This document shows, one piece after another, positions 8,334-17,495 of a DNA stretch of 64,000 nt (within the stretch, counting starts at the first letter, position 1; each line of letters begins with the position of its first letter). The stretch lies in contig OZ253469.1 of assembly GCA_965261535.1 (NCBI GenBank), forward strand, positions 992,001 through 1,056,000, written 5' to 3'. A program made the translations under genes and the position numbers. Source of the DNA: VXNE01 sp965261535. Its GTDB lineage: Bacteria > Pseudomonadota > Gammaproteobacteria > Pseudomonadales > Azotimanducaceae. Below the pieces are notes generated by a model. The model made no database searches. It was given only the letters and a program-made list of their open reading frames with translations, and had not been told where the DNA came from.

Positions 8334-9496
8334 GATCCGTCCTCCTTGCGCATCAGCGTCACACACGTAATGTCGTCGAACTGCGGTGCGTCGCCAGCGA
8401 ACGCCTCGACGGCGTTGAATACCACCTCGTTGGCTTCGCGGACAGAATCCGAAGGGCCGCTACGAAAAACTTCCTGCAGTCGATCCGAACCGAATTCTTC
8501 GCTTTCGGCGTCAATCGCCTCGGTGACTCCATCTGTATACATCACCACCAGTTCCCCCGGTGCCAGCGTGATGCAGCTCTGCTCGAACTCGTAGTCGCGG
8601 ATAACGCCGAGCGCGACACCGTCCGTCGTGGGCAGGTACTCGGAGGTTCCATCGGCGTGAACCAGGAGAGGCGGATTGTGGCCACCGTTGGCATAGGTGA
8701 ACTCGCCGGTCTTCGGGTCGAATACCGCATAGAAGACAGTGACGAACATCAAGGACTCGTTATCCTCCTCCAGCAGGCTATTGACCGAGCCGAGGACGAT
8801 GCTGGGATCCTCCGAGCCAATGGCCGATCCCTTCAACAGCGTGCGGCTCGACATCATGAACAATGCTGCGGGAACGCCCTTGCCGGAGACATCGGCGATG
8901 GCGATACCCAGACGGTCGTCCTCAAGGTGCACGAAGTCGAAGAAGTCGCCACCAACCTCGCGCGCCGGCACCATGTTGGCAGACGTCTCGTAGCCCGCGC
9001 CCTCGGGGAAGACCTTGGGCAGTATCGACTGTTGCATCTGGCTGGCTACGCCAAGCTCGTTTCTGATTGCGACCAGCTGATCGCGGGACTCGAGGGCATC
9101 GCGCCAGACCGCCATGTGCACGAGAGTCCGATCAATCGTGATTCTCAGATCGTCGAAGTCGATGGGTTTGGTAATAAAGTCGAATGCGCCGCGATTCATG
9201 GCCGTTCGGATGTTCTTCATGTCGCCGTATGCCGACACGATCACGGAACGGATGTTGGGGTCGACCTTGGCTACCTGGTCGAGCAGGGCGAGTCCGTCCA
9301 TTTGCGGCATGTTGATATCAGACAAGACCATCTCGATATCGGGCTGCTCGTCCAATCGCTCAAGGGCCTCAACGCCGTTGTGCGCGAACACGAACTCGTA
9401 GCGTCCGGCCCGGACATGCCTGCGCATGCGCTGCCGCATGAGATGTTCGAGATCGGGTTCGTCGTCAACAACAAGGATCTTGTGTTCTGCCATCAC
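8330..9496 (-). CDS. Response regulator with PP2C/SpoIIE (RsbU-type) phosphatase output
   Basis: This 388-residue protein has an N-terminal receiver domain (about 1-125) with the acidic pair VVDDEPD and phospho-acceptor Asp60 in VLSDINMPQMDG. A coiled linker (about 135-170) follows, then a SpoIIE/PP2C domain: EVGGDFFDFVHL, IADVSGKGVPAALFMM, YANGGHNPPLL, LVVMYTDGVTEA and FDDITCVTL. The metal-binding Asp residues of the phosphatase are present. Such proteins dephosphorylate an STAS anti-sigma antagonist when their receiver is phosphorylated. It is the first gene of the minus-strand cluster, coupled by overlap to the RsbW-like kinase gene. Confidence 0.92.
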   Translation of the reverse strand: MMAEHKILVVDDEPDLEHLMRQRMRRHVRAGRYEFVFAHNGVEALERLDEQPDIEMVLSDINMPQMDGLALLDQVAKVDPNIRSVIVSAYGDMKNIRTAMNRGAFDFITKPIDFDDLRITIDRTLVHMAVWRDALESRDQLVAIRNELGVASQMQQSILPKVFPEGAGYETSANMVPAREVGGDFFDFVHLEDDRLGIAIADVSGKGVPAALFMMSSRTLLKGSAIGSEDPSIVLGSVNSLLEEDNESLMFVTVFYAVFDPKTGEFTYANGGHNPPLLVHADGTSEYLPTTDGVALGVIRDYEFEQSCITLAPGELVVMYTDGVTEAIDAESEEFGSDRLQEVFRSGPSDSVREANEVVFNAVEAFAGDAPQFDDITCVTLMRKEDGS

Positions 9497-9586
9497 TTTA
9501 ACCGCATTCCTGACACAGGCTGGTTTTTCCCAATGCGGCCCGCGAAGTTATCACTTGGTCGGCCCGGCATACTTTCGACCTTATCC

Positions 9587-9592
9587 TATAAT
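9587..9592 (+). promoter_or_regulatory. Candidate -10 element (TATAAT) for the ATP-grasp operon
   Basis: A consensus TATAAT lies 35 bases before the ATG of the ATP-grasp gene, in the 131-base divergent intergenic region. No convincing -35 hexamer is seen at 16-18 bases, so an activator may be needed. Confidence 0.4.
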
Positions 9593-9627
9593 AGACTCCG
9601 CACGGACGCCCTCTCACCGGCCAATCC

Positions 9628-11058
9628 ATGCATTGCGACTACGAACTCGACGCAGCAATACACGACGAACTGTTCGAGGCGCTCGCCGTGCCGCGCAATC
9701 ATTGCCGCAAACTGTACGAAGTCCTCGGCGACCTCTCTGCCGAGGAGCTCGCCAGCATTCAGGAACATGTCACCGCCGCGTTATCGAACGAAGGGATATC
9801 GTTCACGTTGTATGGCGACAACGACGAGATTGAGCGCGTCATTCCCATCGACTGCATACCCCGCATACTCTCAGGCGCCGACTGGAAGCTGATCGAGCAG
9901 GGCCTCAGCCAGCGCATCCTCGCCTTGAACCGTTTCCTGGAAGACGTCTACGGCGATGCGCGCATTGTCGCCGACGGCGTCATCCCCGCCGTCGTCGTCC
10001 GCGGCTGCCCCCAATACCGGATCGAGATGCGCGGCGTCTCTGTCCCCGAGGGCGTCTGGGTGACCATCTGCGGCACCGATATCGTGCGCACCAATGATGG
10101 CTTCCAGGTGCTGGAAGACAATCTGCGCGTACCCTCCGGCGTCTCCTACATGATCGCCAATCGCAAAGCGGTGAAAGCAAGCCTGCGGCGCCTTTATCGA
10201 AGCTGCCGCGTGCGCGAAGTCGAGAACTACGGTCGCCTGCTGTTCGAAACCCTGCGCGAACTGGCTCCCAACGGACGATCCAATCCGAGCATAGTGCTGC
10301 TCACGCCCGGCGTGTACAACGCAGCCTTCTACGAGCACATGTTTCTCGCCGATGAGATCGGGGCGGAACTGGTGGAGGGCCGCGACCTCATGGTCAACGA
10401 CGGATTCGTCTATATGCGGACCACCCGGGGACTGCGACGCGTGGATGTCATCTACCGCCGCGTGGACGACGATTTTCTCGATCCGTTGGCGTTCCGCGCG
10501 GACTCGCTGCTCGGCGTTCCGGGTTTGTTGCACGCGTACCAACTCGGCAATGTGACCCTCGCCAACGCGCCGGGGACCGGGGTCGCCGACGACAAGAGCG
10601 TGTATGCCTACGTGCCGGACATGATCCGCTACTATCTGAGCGAAGAACCGATCCTCGCCAACGTCCCGACGCGCCTGTGCCGGTGGCCCGACGATCTCGA
10701 GTACACCCTGGACAACCTGGAGAACCTGGTGGTAAAACGCGTGGGCGCGTCCGGCGGCCACGGCATGCTGGTCGGGCCTGAATCGACCCGGCCGGAACGC
10801 GAAGCGTATGCGCGAGAACTGCGCGCCAACCCGGCGGATTTCGTTTCCCAACCCGTCCTGCCCCTGTCGCGGGCACCGTGCCTGATCGACGGCAAGGTGG
10901 AGCCCCGGCATGTGGATCTGCGTCCTTTCATTCTGCGCGGTCACGAAACCCGCATCGTACCCGGCGCGTTCTGCCGCGTGGCATTGCGCCGCGACAGTTT
11001 GGTCGTCAACTCCAGTCAGGGCGGAGGCGGCAAGGACTGTTGGGTGCTCAAGGACTGA
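9628..11058 (+). CDS. Circularly permuted type 2 ATP-grasp protein
   Basis: This 476-residue protein belongs to the circularly permuted ATP-grasp family formerly split as DUF404/DUF407. Landmarks are the YGDNDEIERVIPIDCIPRI block, LNRFLEDVYGD, YRIEMRGVSVPEGVWVTICGTDI, LEDNLRVPSGVSYM, the IVLLTPGVYNAAFYEH strand, VKRVGASGGHGMLVGP (nucleotide-contacting) and a C-terminal ESRP-like DLRPFILRG region. ATP-grasp enzymes activate a carboxylate and join it to an amine, so this one probably builds or caps a peptide. It heads an operon with an alpha-E protein (2-base gap) and a transglutaminase-like protein, a recurrent trio of unknown product. Confidence 0.9.
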   Translation: MHCDYELDAAIHDELFEALAVPRNHCRKLYEVLGDLSAEELASIQEHVTAALSNEGISFTLYGDNDEIERVIPIDCIPRILSGADWKLIEQGLSQRILALNRFLEDVYGDARIVADGVIPAVVVRGCPQYRIEMRGVSVPEGVWVTICGTDIVRTNDGFQVLEDNLRVPSGVSYMIANRKAVKASLRRLYRSCRVREVENYGRLLFETLRELAPNGRSNPSIVLLTPGVYNAAFYEHMFLADEIGAELVEGRDLMVNDGFVYMRTTRGLRRVDVIYRRVDDDFLDPLAFRADSLLGVPGLLHAYQLGNVTLANAPGTGVADDKSVYAYVPDMIRYYLSEEPILANVPTRLCRWPDDLEYTLDNLENLVVKRVGASGGHGMLVGPESTRPEREAYARELRANPADFVSQPVLPLSRAPCLIDGKVEPRHVDLRPFILRGHETRIVPGAFCRVALRRDSLVVNSSQGGGGKDCWVLKD

Positions 11059-11060
11059 GC

Positions 11061-12026
11061 ATGTTGTCGCGAAGTGCACAGGGACTGTATTGGATGGGGA
11101 GAAACCTGGAGCGCGCCGAACACCTGTGTCGACTGTTGCGAAACCAGGTGGAGTCGCTGGTGGACCGGCCAGTCCGGGAAATCCATTTCGGCTGGAGCCG
11201 GATGTACGGCAGTCTCCACCGGCAGCCGCCGGTCGGCAACCTGGAGCCCGGAGGCGGCGAAGATTTTACGCTAGCCGACTCCTACACCCTTGCGGACGAT
11301 CTCACGTTCGAGCGCTCGAATCCCGACTCGGTGTGGAGTTGCTTCTCCCTTGGCCGCGAAAACGCGCGCCAGATGCGCCATTGCATTAGCGCCGACATGT
11401 GGACGAGTCTGAACGTCGCCTATCTTCGCCTCCAGGGGCAGCGCATCGAGGACATCTGGAGGACTTCTCCGGAAGACTTCTACACGCAGACGTGTCGGGA
11501 CATTCACGCCTTCGGCGGCGTGGCGGAAGCGACCATGTATCGCGACGAGGGATGGCGATTCATACGTCTGGGGCGCTTTATAGAGCGCGCTCAACTCGCC
11601 ACCTCCCTGTTCCTGGCCCATATCGCGGCCGTCGAAGCGCAGGAAGAATCGCTCGACTCCGACTCGACGAGTCTGTTGCAGATATACCGGGCTTTCGCTG
11701 CGTACAAACAGGCGCACAGCGTCGAGATCCGACCGGACCGCGTATTAACCCTGGTCGCCACCGACCCGCTCTTGCCGAGTTCATTGTGTCGGTCGCTCGA
11801 CGCGGTGGCGCAGGAACTCGACGCCATTGGGCCGGGGCCCGGCACACGGGACAGCGCCGCCGCCGAGAGACTTGCGGGCCGCGTGTGCGCGCTTGTTCGA
11901 TACGACTGGCCGGATGTCGAAGACTACGAAGCGTTGCTGCGCAAAGCGAACGACTACTGCCGCGACCTGCACGATCTCATTACGGGCGCCTACATGGAAT
12001 ATCCGATTGAGGACCGGGGCCCCTGA
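11061..12026 (+). CDS. Alpha-E domain protein (DUF403)
   Basis: This 321-residue all-helical protein is the usual partner of circularly permuted ATP-grasp enzymes. It begins MLSRSAQGLYWMGRNLERAEH, the family's hallmark start. It also contains ENARQMRHCISADMWTSLN and FIRLGRFIERAQLATSLFL, a repeated helical motif with conserved Arg and Glu. The ATG two bases after the ATP-grasp stop is chosen; the frame is open further left only inside that gene. The exact activity is unproven. A role in the same peptide-forming pathway is inferred from invariant gene linkage. Confidence 0.88.
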   Translation: MLSRSAQGLYWMGRNLERAEHLCRLLRNQVESLVDRPVREIHFGWSRMYGSLHRQPPVGNLEPGGGEDFTLADSYTLADDLTFERSNPDSVWSCFSLGRENARQMRHCISADMWTSLNVAYLRLQGQRIEDIWRTSPEDFYTQTCRDIHAFGGVAEATMYRDEGWRFIRLGRFIERAQLATSLFLAHIAAVEAQEESLDSDSTSLLQIYRAFAAYKQAHSVEIRPDRVLTLVATDPLLPSSLCRSLDAVAQELDAIGPGPGTRDSAAAERLAGRVCALVRYDWPDVEDYEALLRKANDYCRDLHDLITGAYMEYPIEDRGP

Positions 12027-12034
12027 AGTCTGCT

Positions 12035-12919
12035 ATGAACGGCGTTCGCTACAAAATCGAGCACGTCTCCCGCTACCGCTACACAGCGCCCGCGCAGAGC
12101 TGTGTCATGACGCTTTGCCTGCAGCCGAGGGATGACCGCGGCCAATCGCTGCACGGGTTCGAAATCAAGACCGAACCCGCCGCCGTGCTGAACGCGCAAA
12201 CCGACTACTACGGCAACACGCATCACGTCTTCAATCTCCACCAGGAGCACGACGCGCTGCGCATCGTGATGCATTCCGATGTCTGCTCTGCCGTGCCGGA
12301 TCCCCTGCCCCTGGCGCTGGAGCGCGATGCCTGGCGCGAAACGCGGTCCTGGTCGAACTCGTTCGAGTACTGGGACTTCGCGTCCCCGAGCGCGCTGACC
12401 CGTCCGACTCCCGCATTGGCCGCGTTTATTGATCGCCACCAGATTGCTCCCCTGGCGGACCCGCTGACGGATCTGCTGCGACTCTCAAGCACGCTGCATC
12501 GCGCGTTTCGCTACGAGCCCGGAACCACCGCCGCCGAATCCACTACGGAGCGCATTCTCGAAACCGGCTGCGGAGTTTGCCAGGACTACGCCCATGTCAT
12601 GATCGCCATCGCGCGATCCTGGGGTATTCCATCTCGCTATGTCTCCGGCTATATGGGCGACGCCAGCACCAATACCGAAACCTCCGCCGGCACCCACGCC
12701 TGGGTGGAGTGCCGCTTGCCCGAAATCGGGTGGCTCGGATTCGACCCCACCAACAACGCCCTTGCCGACGAGCATTACATTCGAGTCGGCATCGGCCGCG
12801 ATTACCACGATGTCTCGCCCACTCGGGGCGTCCTGCACGGAGGCGGCGAGACAGAACTCGACGTCGAGGTGATCGTACGCTGCCTGCAAGGCAGTCCCGA
12901 GAGTTCCAGCGCGGGCTAG
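12035..12919 (+). CDS. Transglutaminase-like cysteine peptidase family protein
   Basis: This 294-residue protein has the bacterial transglutaminase N-terminal beta domain (YKIEHVSRYRY at the start, HHVFNLHQEHDALRIVMHS). The transglutaminase core follows, with catalytic triad Cys182 (GCGVCQDYAHVMIA), His221 (GTHAWVEC) and Asp237 (GFDPTNN). Members cleave or transfer gamma-glutamyl/amide bonds. It follows the alpha-E gene by 8 bases and completes the ATP-grasp/alpha-E/transglutaminase set. No signal peptide is seen, so it probably acts in the cytosol. Its last 4 bases overlap the end of the convergent CoA-transferase gene. Confidence 0.9.
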   Translation: MNGVRYKIEHVSRYRYTAPAQSCVMTLCLQPRDDRGQSLHGFEIKTEPAAVLNAQTDYYGNTHHVFNLHQEHDALRIVMHSDVCSAVPDPLPLALERDAWRETRSWSNSFEYWDFASPSALTRPTPALAAFIDRHQIAPLADPLTDLLRLSSTLHRAFRYEPGTTAAESTTERILETGCGVCQDYAHVMIAIARSWGIPSRYVSGYMGDASTNTETSAGTHAWVECRLPEIGWLGFDPTNNALADEHYIRVGIGRDYHDVSPTRGVLHGGGETELDVEVIVRCLQGSPESSSAG

Positions 12920-14136
12920 CCCGCAAGCGGGGTCGATGTCTCCGCCAGCGAGGAAATCTCGGACTCGGAAAAGCCGAACTCTCGAAGGACTTCACGCGTG
13001 TCGCGCCCGGTATCCGGCGCGGCGCGCTCGAACCGCTCCGGTTGGTCAAAACGCGACAAGTTGATCGGTGATCGGATCAGATGCACATCGCCGAGTTCGG
13101 GATGCGGCGCCGGCTTCGTCATCTTGAGGAACTTGGCCTGCGGATTTTCGTACGCATCGGCGACGTTGTTGACCGGCCCGCAGGGGACGCCGACCGGGTT
13201 CAGGCGTTCGACCAGCTCTTCGATGGTCAGGTCCGCGATCACCGCCTCGATGTCGCGCGTCAGCGCAGCCTTGTTGCGAGAGCGGTCCTCGAACGTCGCA
13301 TACGCCTCGGCCCGAAACAGGTGCTGCGCATCGACCGCCCGGCAGAAACTCTTCCACATGCGGATCGAGGACGCCGCGATGTTGACCAGGCCGTTGCGAC
13401 ACGTGAAGGTGCCCATCGGCGTCGCCACGGGGTGGTGGTTGCCCTGCTGTCCCGGCACCTCTCCCAGCATCGTGTAGCGCGCGCCCTGGAAATCTATCTT
13501 GTTCAGCATCGCCTCGAGCAGCGACGTGTGCACCCACTGCCCTTCGCCGGTTCGCTCGCGATGCAAAAGGGCCAGCAGGATGCCCTGGCCGAGAAACATG
13601 CCCGCCGCCGTGTCGCTGATGGCAATGCCAACACGCATGGGGCCGCTTTCAGGGGTCCCCGTAATAGACATCAGGCCGCTCATCCCCTGCACGATCTGGT
13701 CGACGCCGGGACGTGAACTGTACGGACCTTCCTGTCCGAATCCGGAAATGCTGGCGTAGATGATCGCCGCGTTCGCGGCCTTGACGGATTCGTAGTCGAC
13801 CCGCAGTCGATGCTTCACCTCGGCGCGAAAGTTCTCAACGACGATATCGGCGGCGGCCGCCAGGCGCATGAACGCGGCGTGGCCATCGTCGCTCTTGAGG
13901 TTCAGCACTATGCCGCGCTTGTTGCGATGCAGGTTCTGCTCGTCCGGCCCGCGACGCGCCCCGATGAGCCTGCTATTCCCTCCCGGGGGCTCGATCTTGA
14001 TGACGTTCGCGCCCCAATCGGCGAGCAACCGCACCGCCGTGGGCCCCGCGCGGGCATGGGTGAGGTCAAGAACCGTATACCGGCTCAGGGGTAGTTCCTG
14101 CATCCTGCTTCGCTTATCGACGTGTTCGGACATCAT
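12916..14136 (-). CDS. CaiB/BaiF family (class III) CoA-transferase
   Basis: This 406-residue family III CoA-transferase moves CoA from one acyl-CoA to another carboxylic acid through an aspartyl-anhydride intermediate. Conserved parts are TVLDLTHARAGPTAVRLLADWGA near the N-terminus, VIKIEPPGG, NLHRNKRGIVLNLK, VENFRAEV and the catalytic Asp175 in AISDTAAGM. The ATG at 14136 overlaps the stop of the MFS gene (ATGA), which fixes the start; the frame is open another 800 bases upstream only opposite coding sequence of the MFS gene. It is the last gene of the six-gene minus-strand operon and could activate the acid produced upstream in the pathway. Confidence 0.92.
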   Translation of the reverse strand: MMSEHVDKRSRMQELPLSRYTVLDLTHARAGPTAVRLLADWGANVIKIEPPGGNSRLIGARRGPDEQNLHRNKRGIVLNLKSDDGHAAFMRLAAAADIVVENFRAEVKHRLRVDYESVKAANAAIIYASISGFGQEGPYSSRPGVDQIVQGMSGLMSITGTPESGPMRVGIAISDTAAGMFLGQGILLALLHRERTGEGQWVHTSLLEAMLNKIDFQGARYTMLGEVPGQQGNHHPVATPMGTFTCRNGLVNIAASSIRMWKSFCRAVDAQHLFRAEAYATFEDRSRNKAALTRDIEAVIADLTIEELVERLNPVGVPCGPVNNVADAYENPQAKFLKMTKPAPHPELGDVHLIRSPINLSRFDQPERFERAAPDTGRDTREVLREFGFSESEISSLAETSTPLAG

Positions 14137-15335
14137 ACCCGACCGAATACGACCTCGTTGCCCCGCGCCGGTCGGGCGGGGACATTCTGCGAAAGACTCA
14201 GCGAACATGCCGCAAAGGCCGCACCGACCAGGAACACCGCGGCCGGCGAAACGATCCACACCATCCCGAGAACCGCCGGGATGACCACCGCGGCGATGTG
14301 ATTGATGGTGAAGGACACCCCAGCGGTGGAAGCGATGTCCGCGGGATCGGCGATCTTCTGCAGATAGGTCTTGATCGCGATGGCCAGCGCGAAAAACATG
14401 TGGTCCACCACGTACAGTCCGGCAGCCAGGTAGGCATTTTCTACGAACGCATATGCCGTGAAGACGCCGATCAGGCCGATGTACTCGAACGTCAGCGCGC
14501 GGCGCTCGCCGATGCGCCCGATCAACGCACCGATGCGTTCCGCAAAGAGCCAGTTGAATGCGTGGTTGATGAGGAAAAGCGCCGCGATATTCGCCGCGCT
14601 GTAACCGAACTTCTCGACCATCAGGAAGCCGGCGAAAACGACGAAAATCTGGCGGCGCGCGCCGGACAGGAACGTCAGTCCGTAGTACAGCCAGTACCTT
14701 CGCCGCAGGACGATGCTCTTGCGCTGCGGCGTCTTCGAAGCGAATCGCGGGAAGGAAGCAAGCACGGCCGCGAGGACGAGCACGCCGCCGCCCGCCACCA
14801 GGTAAATCCAGACATAGTCGATCTCGATCGACAGTGCGGCCCACACTGCGGCGTAGCAGACAAAGGACGCCATGGACCCAACGGCGATCAGCTTCCCGAG
14901 AACGCGCGGCGCTTCCTCTTTGGACAGCCACTGCAGCGACAGTGATTGCTTTACCGTCTCGAAATAGTGAAAGCCGATCGACATCAGCACCGCTGTAAAG
15001 TACAGGCCGTACTCGAAAGGGAAAAAGCCGGTCAGCGCCACACCAAGGCCGAAAAAGGCGACGGAGATCACTGCGAACGTCTGCTCCCTCAACACGAGCA
15101 GCACGAATACTGCGGTGAAAGCCAGGAACCCGGGAACCTCCCGCAGGCTCTGCAGGATCCCGATCTCGACACCGGTGAACGCGGCGCGCTCGATGACGAA
15201 GTTGTTCAGCAACGCCGTCCAGGCTGCGAAGCCGAGCGGTATCGCGATGCTGGCCACGACAAGGAAAAACCTTGGGGTGCGAAGGTGTACTGGAATCAAA
15301 TCGGCGCCCGACCAGTTCAATCGCCCAAACGCCAT
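14133..15335 (-). CDS. Major facilitator superfamily transporter
   Basis: This 400-residue, very hydrophobic protein has about 11-12 transmembrane helices in two halves, e.g. FFLVVASIAIPLGFAAWTAL, FLAFTAVFVLLVL, YVWIYLVAGGGVLVLAA and AAVVIPAVLGMVWIVS. A cytosolic basic loop separates the halves near residue 195-215 (SKTPQRKSIVLRRRYW). This is the MFS layout. Ten bases separate it from the MBL gene upstream, and it overlaps the CoA-transferase start by 4 bases. It is therefore the probable carrier for the substrate or product of this catabolic operon. The substrate class cannot be read from the sequence. Confidence 0.8.
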   Translation of the reverse strand: MAFGRLNWSGADLIPVHLRTPRFFLVVASIAIPLGFAAWTALLNNFVIERAAFTGVEIGILQSLREVPGFLAFTAVFVLLVLREQTFAVISVAFFGLGVALTGFFPFEYGLYFTAVLMSIGFHYFETVKQSLSLQWLSKEEAPRVLGKLIAVGSMASFVCYAAVWAALSIEIDYVWIYLVAGGGVLVLAAVLASFPRFASKTPQRKSIVLRRRYWLYYGLTFLSGARRQIFVVFAGFLMVEKFGYSAANIAALFLINHAFNWLFAERIGALIGRIGERRALTFEYIGLIGVFTAYAFVENAYLAAGLYVVDHMFFALAIAIKTYLQKIADPADIASTAGVSFTINHIAAVVIPAVLGMVWIVSPAAVFLVGAAFAACSLSLSQNVPARPARGNEVVFGRV

Positions 15336-15345
15336 GGTTGCGCGG

Positions 15346-16299
15346 CTACCTGGTCAGGCTGGTGTAAACGCGGTCGATGAAGCCGAGCGATGCCGACTCC
15401 AGGCCGTAGGTTTCGTCGAAGTCCGCGGTGACCTTTTCCGCGATCACCTCTTCGGTGGTCTTGCCTTCGGCGATCAGGTCGGCGACCCGCGACCGAACTG
15501 TCTCCAGCATGATGACATACGCCACGACGGCAGCCCGGTCGGTTACGGGGCCATGACCCGGAATCACCACCGCGTCTTCGTGAAGTTCCGCCAGAACCGC
15601 TCGGCAAAACGCGATCATGCCGTCGATGTCGCCGCCGCTATCGACATCGATGAAGGGATAGCCGGTGGTGACGAACACGTCACCGAAGTGCACCGCGTTG
15701 TGTCCGCGAAAGATGACGGCGGTGTCGCCGGTCGTGTGGGCCGGCCCCGCGTGAATGAGATCGATCTGTTCGCCGTTGAAATGCAACTGCATGCGGCGAG
15801 CATAGGTAATGGCCGGCAAGGCCTCCTCTGGATAGGGTTCCTGGCTGTATTTCGCGATCACCAGGTTGATCAGTCCGCCTCGAGCCATGTCGCGGCGCGC
15901 ATTGGCGTGCGCCAGAATGCGCGTCCCGGCGGGCCCCAGGGTCAGGTTGCCCTGGGCGTGATCGAAATGCCAATGCGTATTGACCACGTAGTCGATCTCG
16001 CTGCCGGCGCCGGTCCCTTGCCCGAGCGCTTCGATGGCGGCACGCATCTTTGGCACCATTTCCGGAAACTGGTCGTCGACGATGAGCACGCCATCCGCGC
16101 CGATGGATACCGCGATGTTGCCGCCCACGCCGAACATCACATGTAGGCCCTCGCCCACCTGTTCGGTCGTGACCTCTGCCGTGGCCAAGTCCCACCCGAA
16201 GCGTTCGAGCAGTTCGTCGAGGGACATTGCATCGTCCGCGGCGGCCGCGGCCGCCAGCCAAACCGAGGCTGCCGCAATCATGACTTTCGTGGTGCGCAT
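15346..16299 (-). CDS. Periplasmic MBL-fold metallo-hydrolase
   Basis: This 317-residue protein has an N-terminal signal peptide (MRTTKVMIAAASVWLAAAAA) and a metallo-beta-lactamase fold. The di-zinc motif is HWHFDH (within VVNTHWHFDHAQGN), further ligands lie in AGPAHTTGDT and GDVF, and the late His is in VIPGHGP. It resembles the quinoprotein-relay/B3-like MBL hydrolases, which cleave esters or lactones in the periplasm. A true beta-lactamase is possible but unsupported, because the catabolic operon context favours substrate hydrolysis before uptake by the adjacent MFS carrier. Confidence 0.85.
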   Translation of the reverse strand: MRTTKVMIAAASVWLAAAAAADDAMSLDELLERFGWDLATAEVTTEQVGEGLHVMFGVGGNIAVSIGADGVLIVDDQFPEMVPKMRAAIEALGQGTGAGSEIDYVVNTHWHFDHAQGNLTLGPAGTRILAHANARRDMARGGLINLVIAKYSQEPYPEEALPAITYARRMQLHFNGEQIDLIHAGPAHTTGDTAVIFRGHNAVHFGDVFVTTGYPFIDVDSGGDIDGMIAFCRAVLAELHEDAVVIPGHGPVTDRAAVVAYVIMLETVRSRVADLIAEGKTTEEVIAEKVTADFDETYGLESASLGFIDRVYTSLTR

Positions 16300-16306
16300 C
16301 TAGGGC

Positions 16307-17494
16307 CTAGTCCGGCAGTCCAAGAATGCGTTTCGCGATGATGTTGAGCTGTATCTCGGAGGTGCCGCCCTCGATGCTGTTCGCCCTGGAGCGCAGCCAC
16401 TCTCGCGTGGTGGCGAGTTCTCGGGCCGCGAATCCGTCTCCGGACCAGCCGAGAGCCTTGACGCCGAGCATCGATGTCAGGATGTCGTGGCGCCTCTTGT
16501 TCTGTTCCGTCCCGTAGTACTTGAAGAACGACGAAGTGAAAGTCGGCGCCCGGCCGCTTCGGGTCTCCTCGCCTCCGCGGCGCATCGAGAGGCCGAATGC
16601 ACGGTCGTTCATGGAATGTTCGATCACCCGCGCGCGTATGCCGTTGTCGGCGATGCGATTCCCATCATGGCCCGCATATCGCTTCGCGAGCGCCTGCAGC
16701 GAGCGCGCGCGGACCCCGCCATCGCGGCCGCCGCCCATGCCACCGCCGATCGACGTTCTTTCGTACTGGAGCAAACGCTTCGCGACAGTCCAGCCCTTTC
16801 CGGGCGTGCTGACCACATTGCGCTTGGGCACGCGCACATCGTCGAAGAAAGTTTCGCAAAAGGGCGATGCGCCGCTGATCAGACGTATCGGCCTGACGCT
16901 GACGCCCGGCGACTGCATGTCGAACAGAATGAAAGTAATCCCGTCGTGTTTCGACACGTGGGGATCGGTGCGCACGAGGCAAAACATCCAGTCCGCATGG
17001 TCGGCGTTCGAGGTCCAGATCTTCGAGCCATTGATGACGTAGTCGTCGCCATCCTCCACCGCGCGGGTCTGCAGCCCGGCGAGGTCCGAACCGGATCCGG
17101 GCTCGCTGTATCCCTGGCACCACCAGATTTCGCCGCGCACGATTTTCGGAATGTGCTCCCCGCACTGCTCCGGCGAGCCGAATTCCAGCAGCGCCGGGCC
17201 GATCATGCTCGTCCCCATGCCGCCGCCCAGGGACGGCCGCGCATGGATGCGCCGGAGTTCCTCGTCCAGCACCTGCGTCCGCTCCTTCGACAGGCCGCCG
17301 CCGCCGTATTCCGCGGGCCACATGGGCAACGTCCAGCCGCGATCCGCCATCCGGTCCAGCCACAGCTTGGTGTCCGGGTTCTTGTGCCGGGCCCGCCGAC
17401 CGAAGCCGGGAGCCTCATCCGCCGGCATGGGCGTGCGCATGCCGGGCGGACAGTTCTGCTCCAGCCAGGCGCGCGCTTCTTCTCTAAAATTCAT
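16307..17494 (-). CDS. Acyl-CoA dehydrogenase
   Basis: This is a 395-residue FAD-dependent acyl-CoA dehydrogenase. It shows GWTLPMWPAEYGGGGLSKE (N-terminal helical domain), WWCQGYSEPGSGSDLAGLQTRA (FAD/substrate-binding signature), INGSKIWTSNADHADWMFCLVRT (second signature) and the C-terminal RANSIEGGTSEIQLNIIAKRILGLP. Length and order are canonical. The active-site Glu is not assigned with certainty; a Glu in LLQYERTSI is a candidate. It starts one base after the amidohydrolase stop. It probably oxidises the CoA thioester made by the operon's CoA-transferase. Confidence 0.93.
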   Translation of the reverse strand: MNFREEARAWLEQNCPPGMRTPMPADEAPGFGRRARHKNPDTKLWLDRMADRGWTLPMWPAEYGGGGLSKERTQVLDEELRRIHARPSLGGGMGTSMIGPALLEFGSPEQCGEHIPKIVRGEIWWCQGYSEPGSGSDLAGLQTRAVEDGDDYVINGSKIWTSNADHADWMFCLVRTDPHVSKHDGITFILFDMQSPGVSVRPIRLISGASPFCETFFDDVRVPKRNVVSTPGKGWTVAKRLLQYERTSIGGGMGGGRDGGVRARSLQALAKRYAGHDGNRIADNGIRARVIEHSMNDRAFGLSMRRGGEETRSGRAPTFTSSFFKYYGTEQNKRRHDILTSMLGVKALGWSGDGFAARELATTREWLRSRANSIEGGTSEIQLNIIAKRILGLPD

Positions 17495-17495
17495 A

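Noticed and set aside
14137..14931. Upstream extension of the CoA-transferase frame to 671 residues
   Set aside because: It is an Arg/Gly-rich shadow of the MFS gene in another frame; the ATG at 14136 overlaps the MFS stop as in coupled genes.
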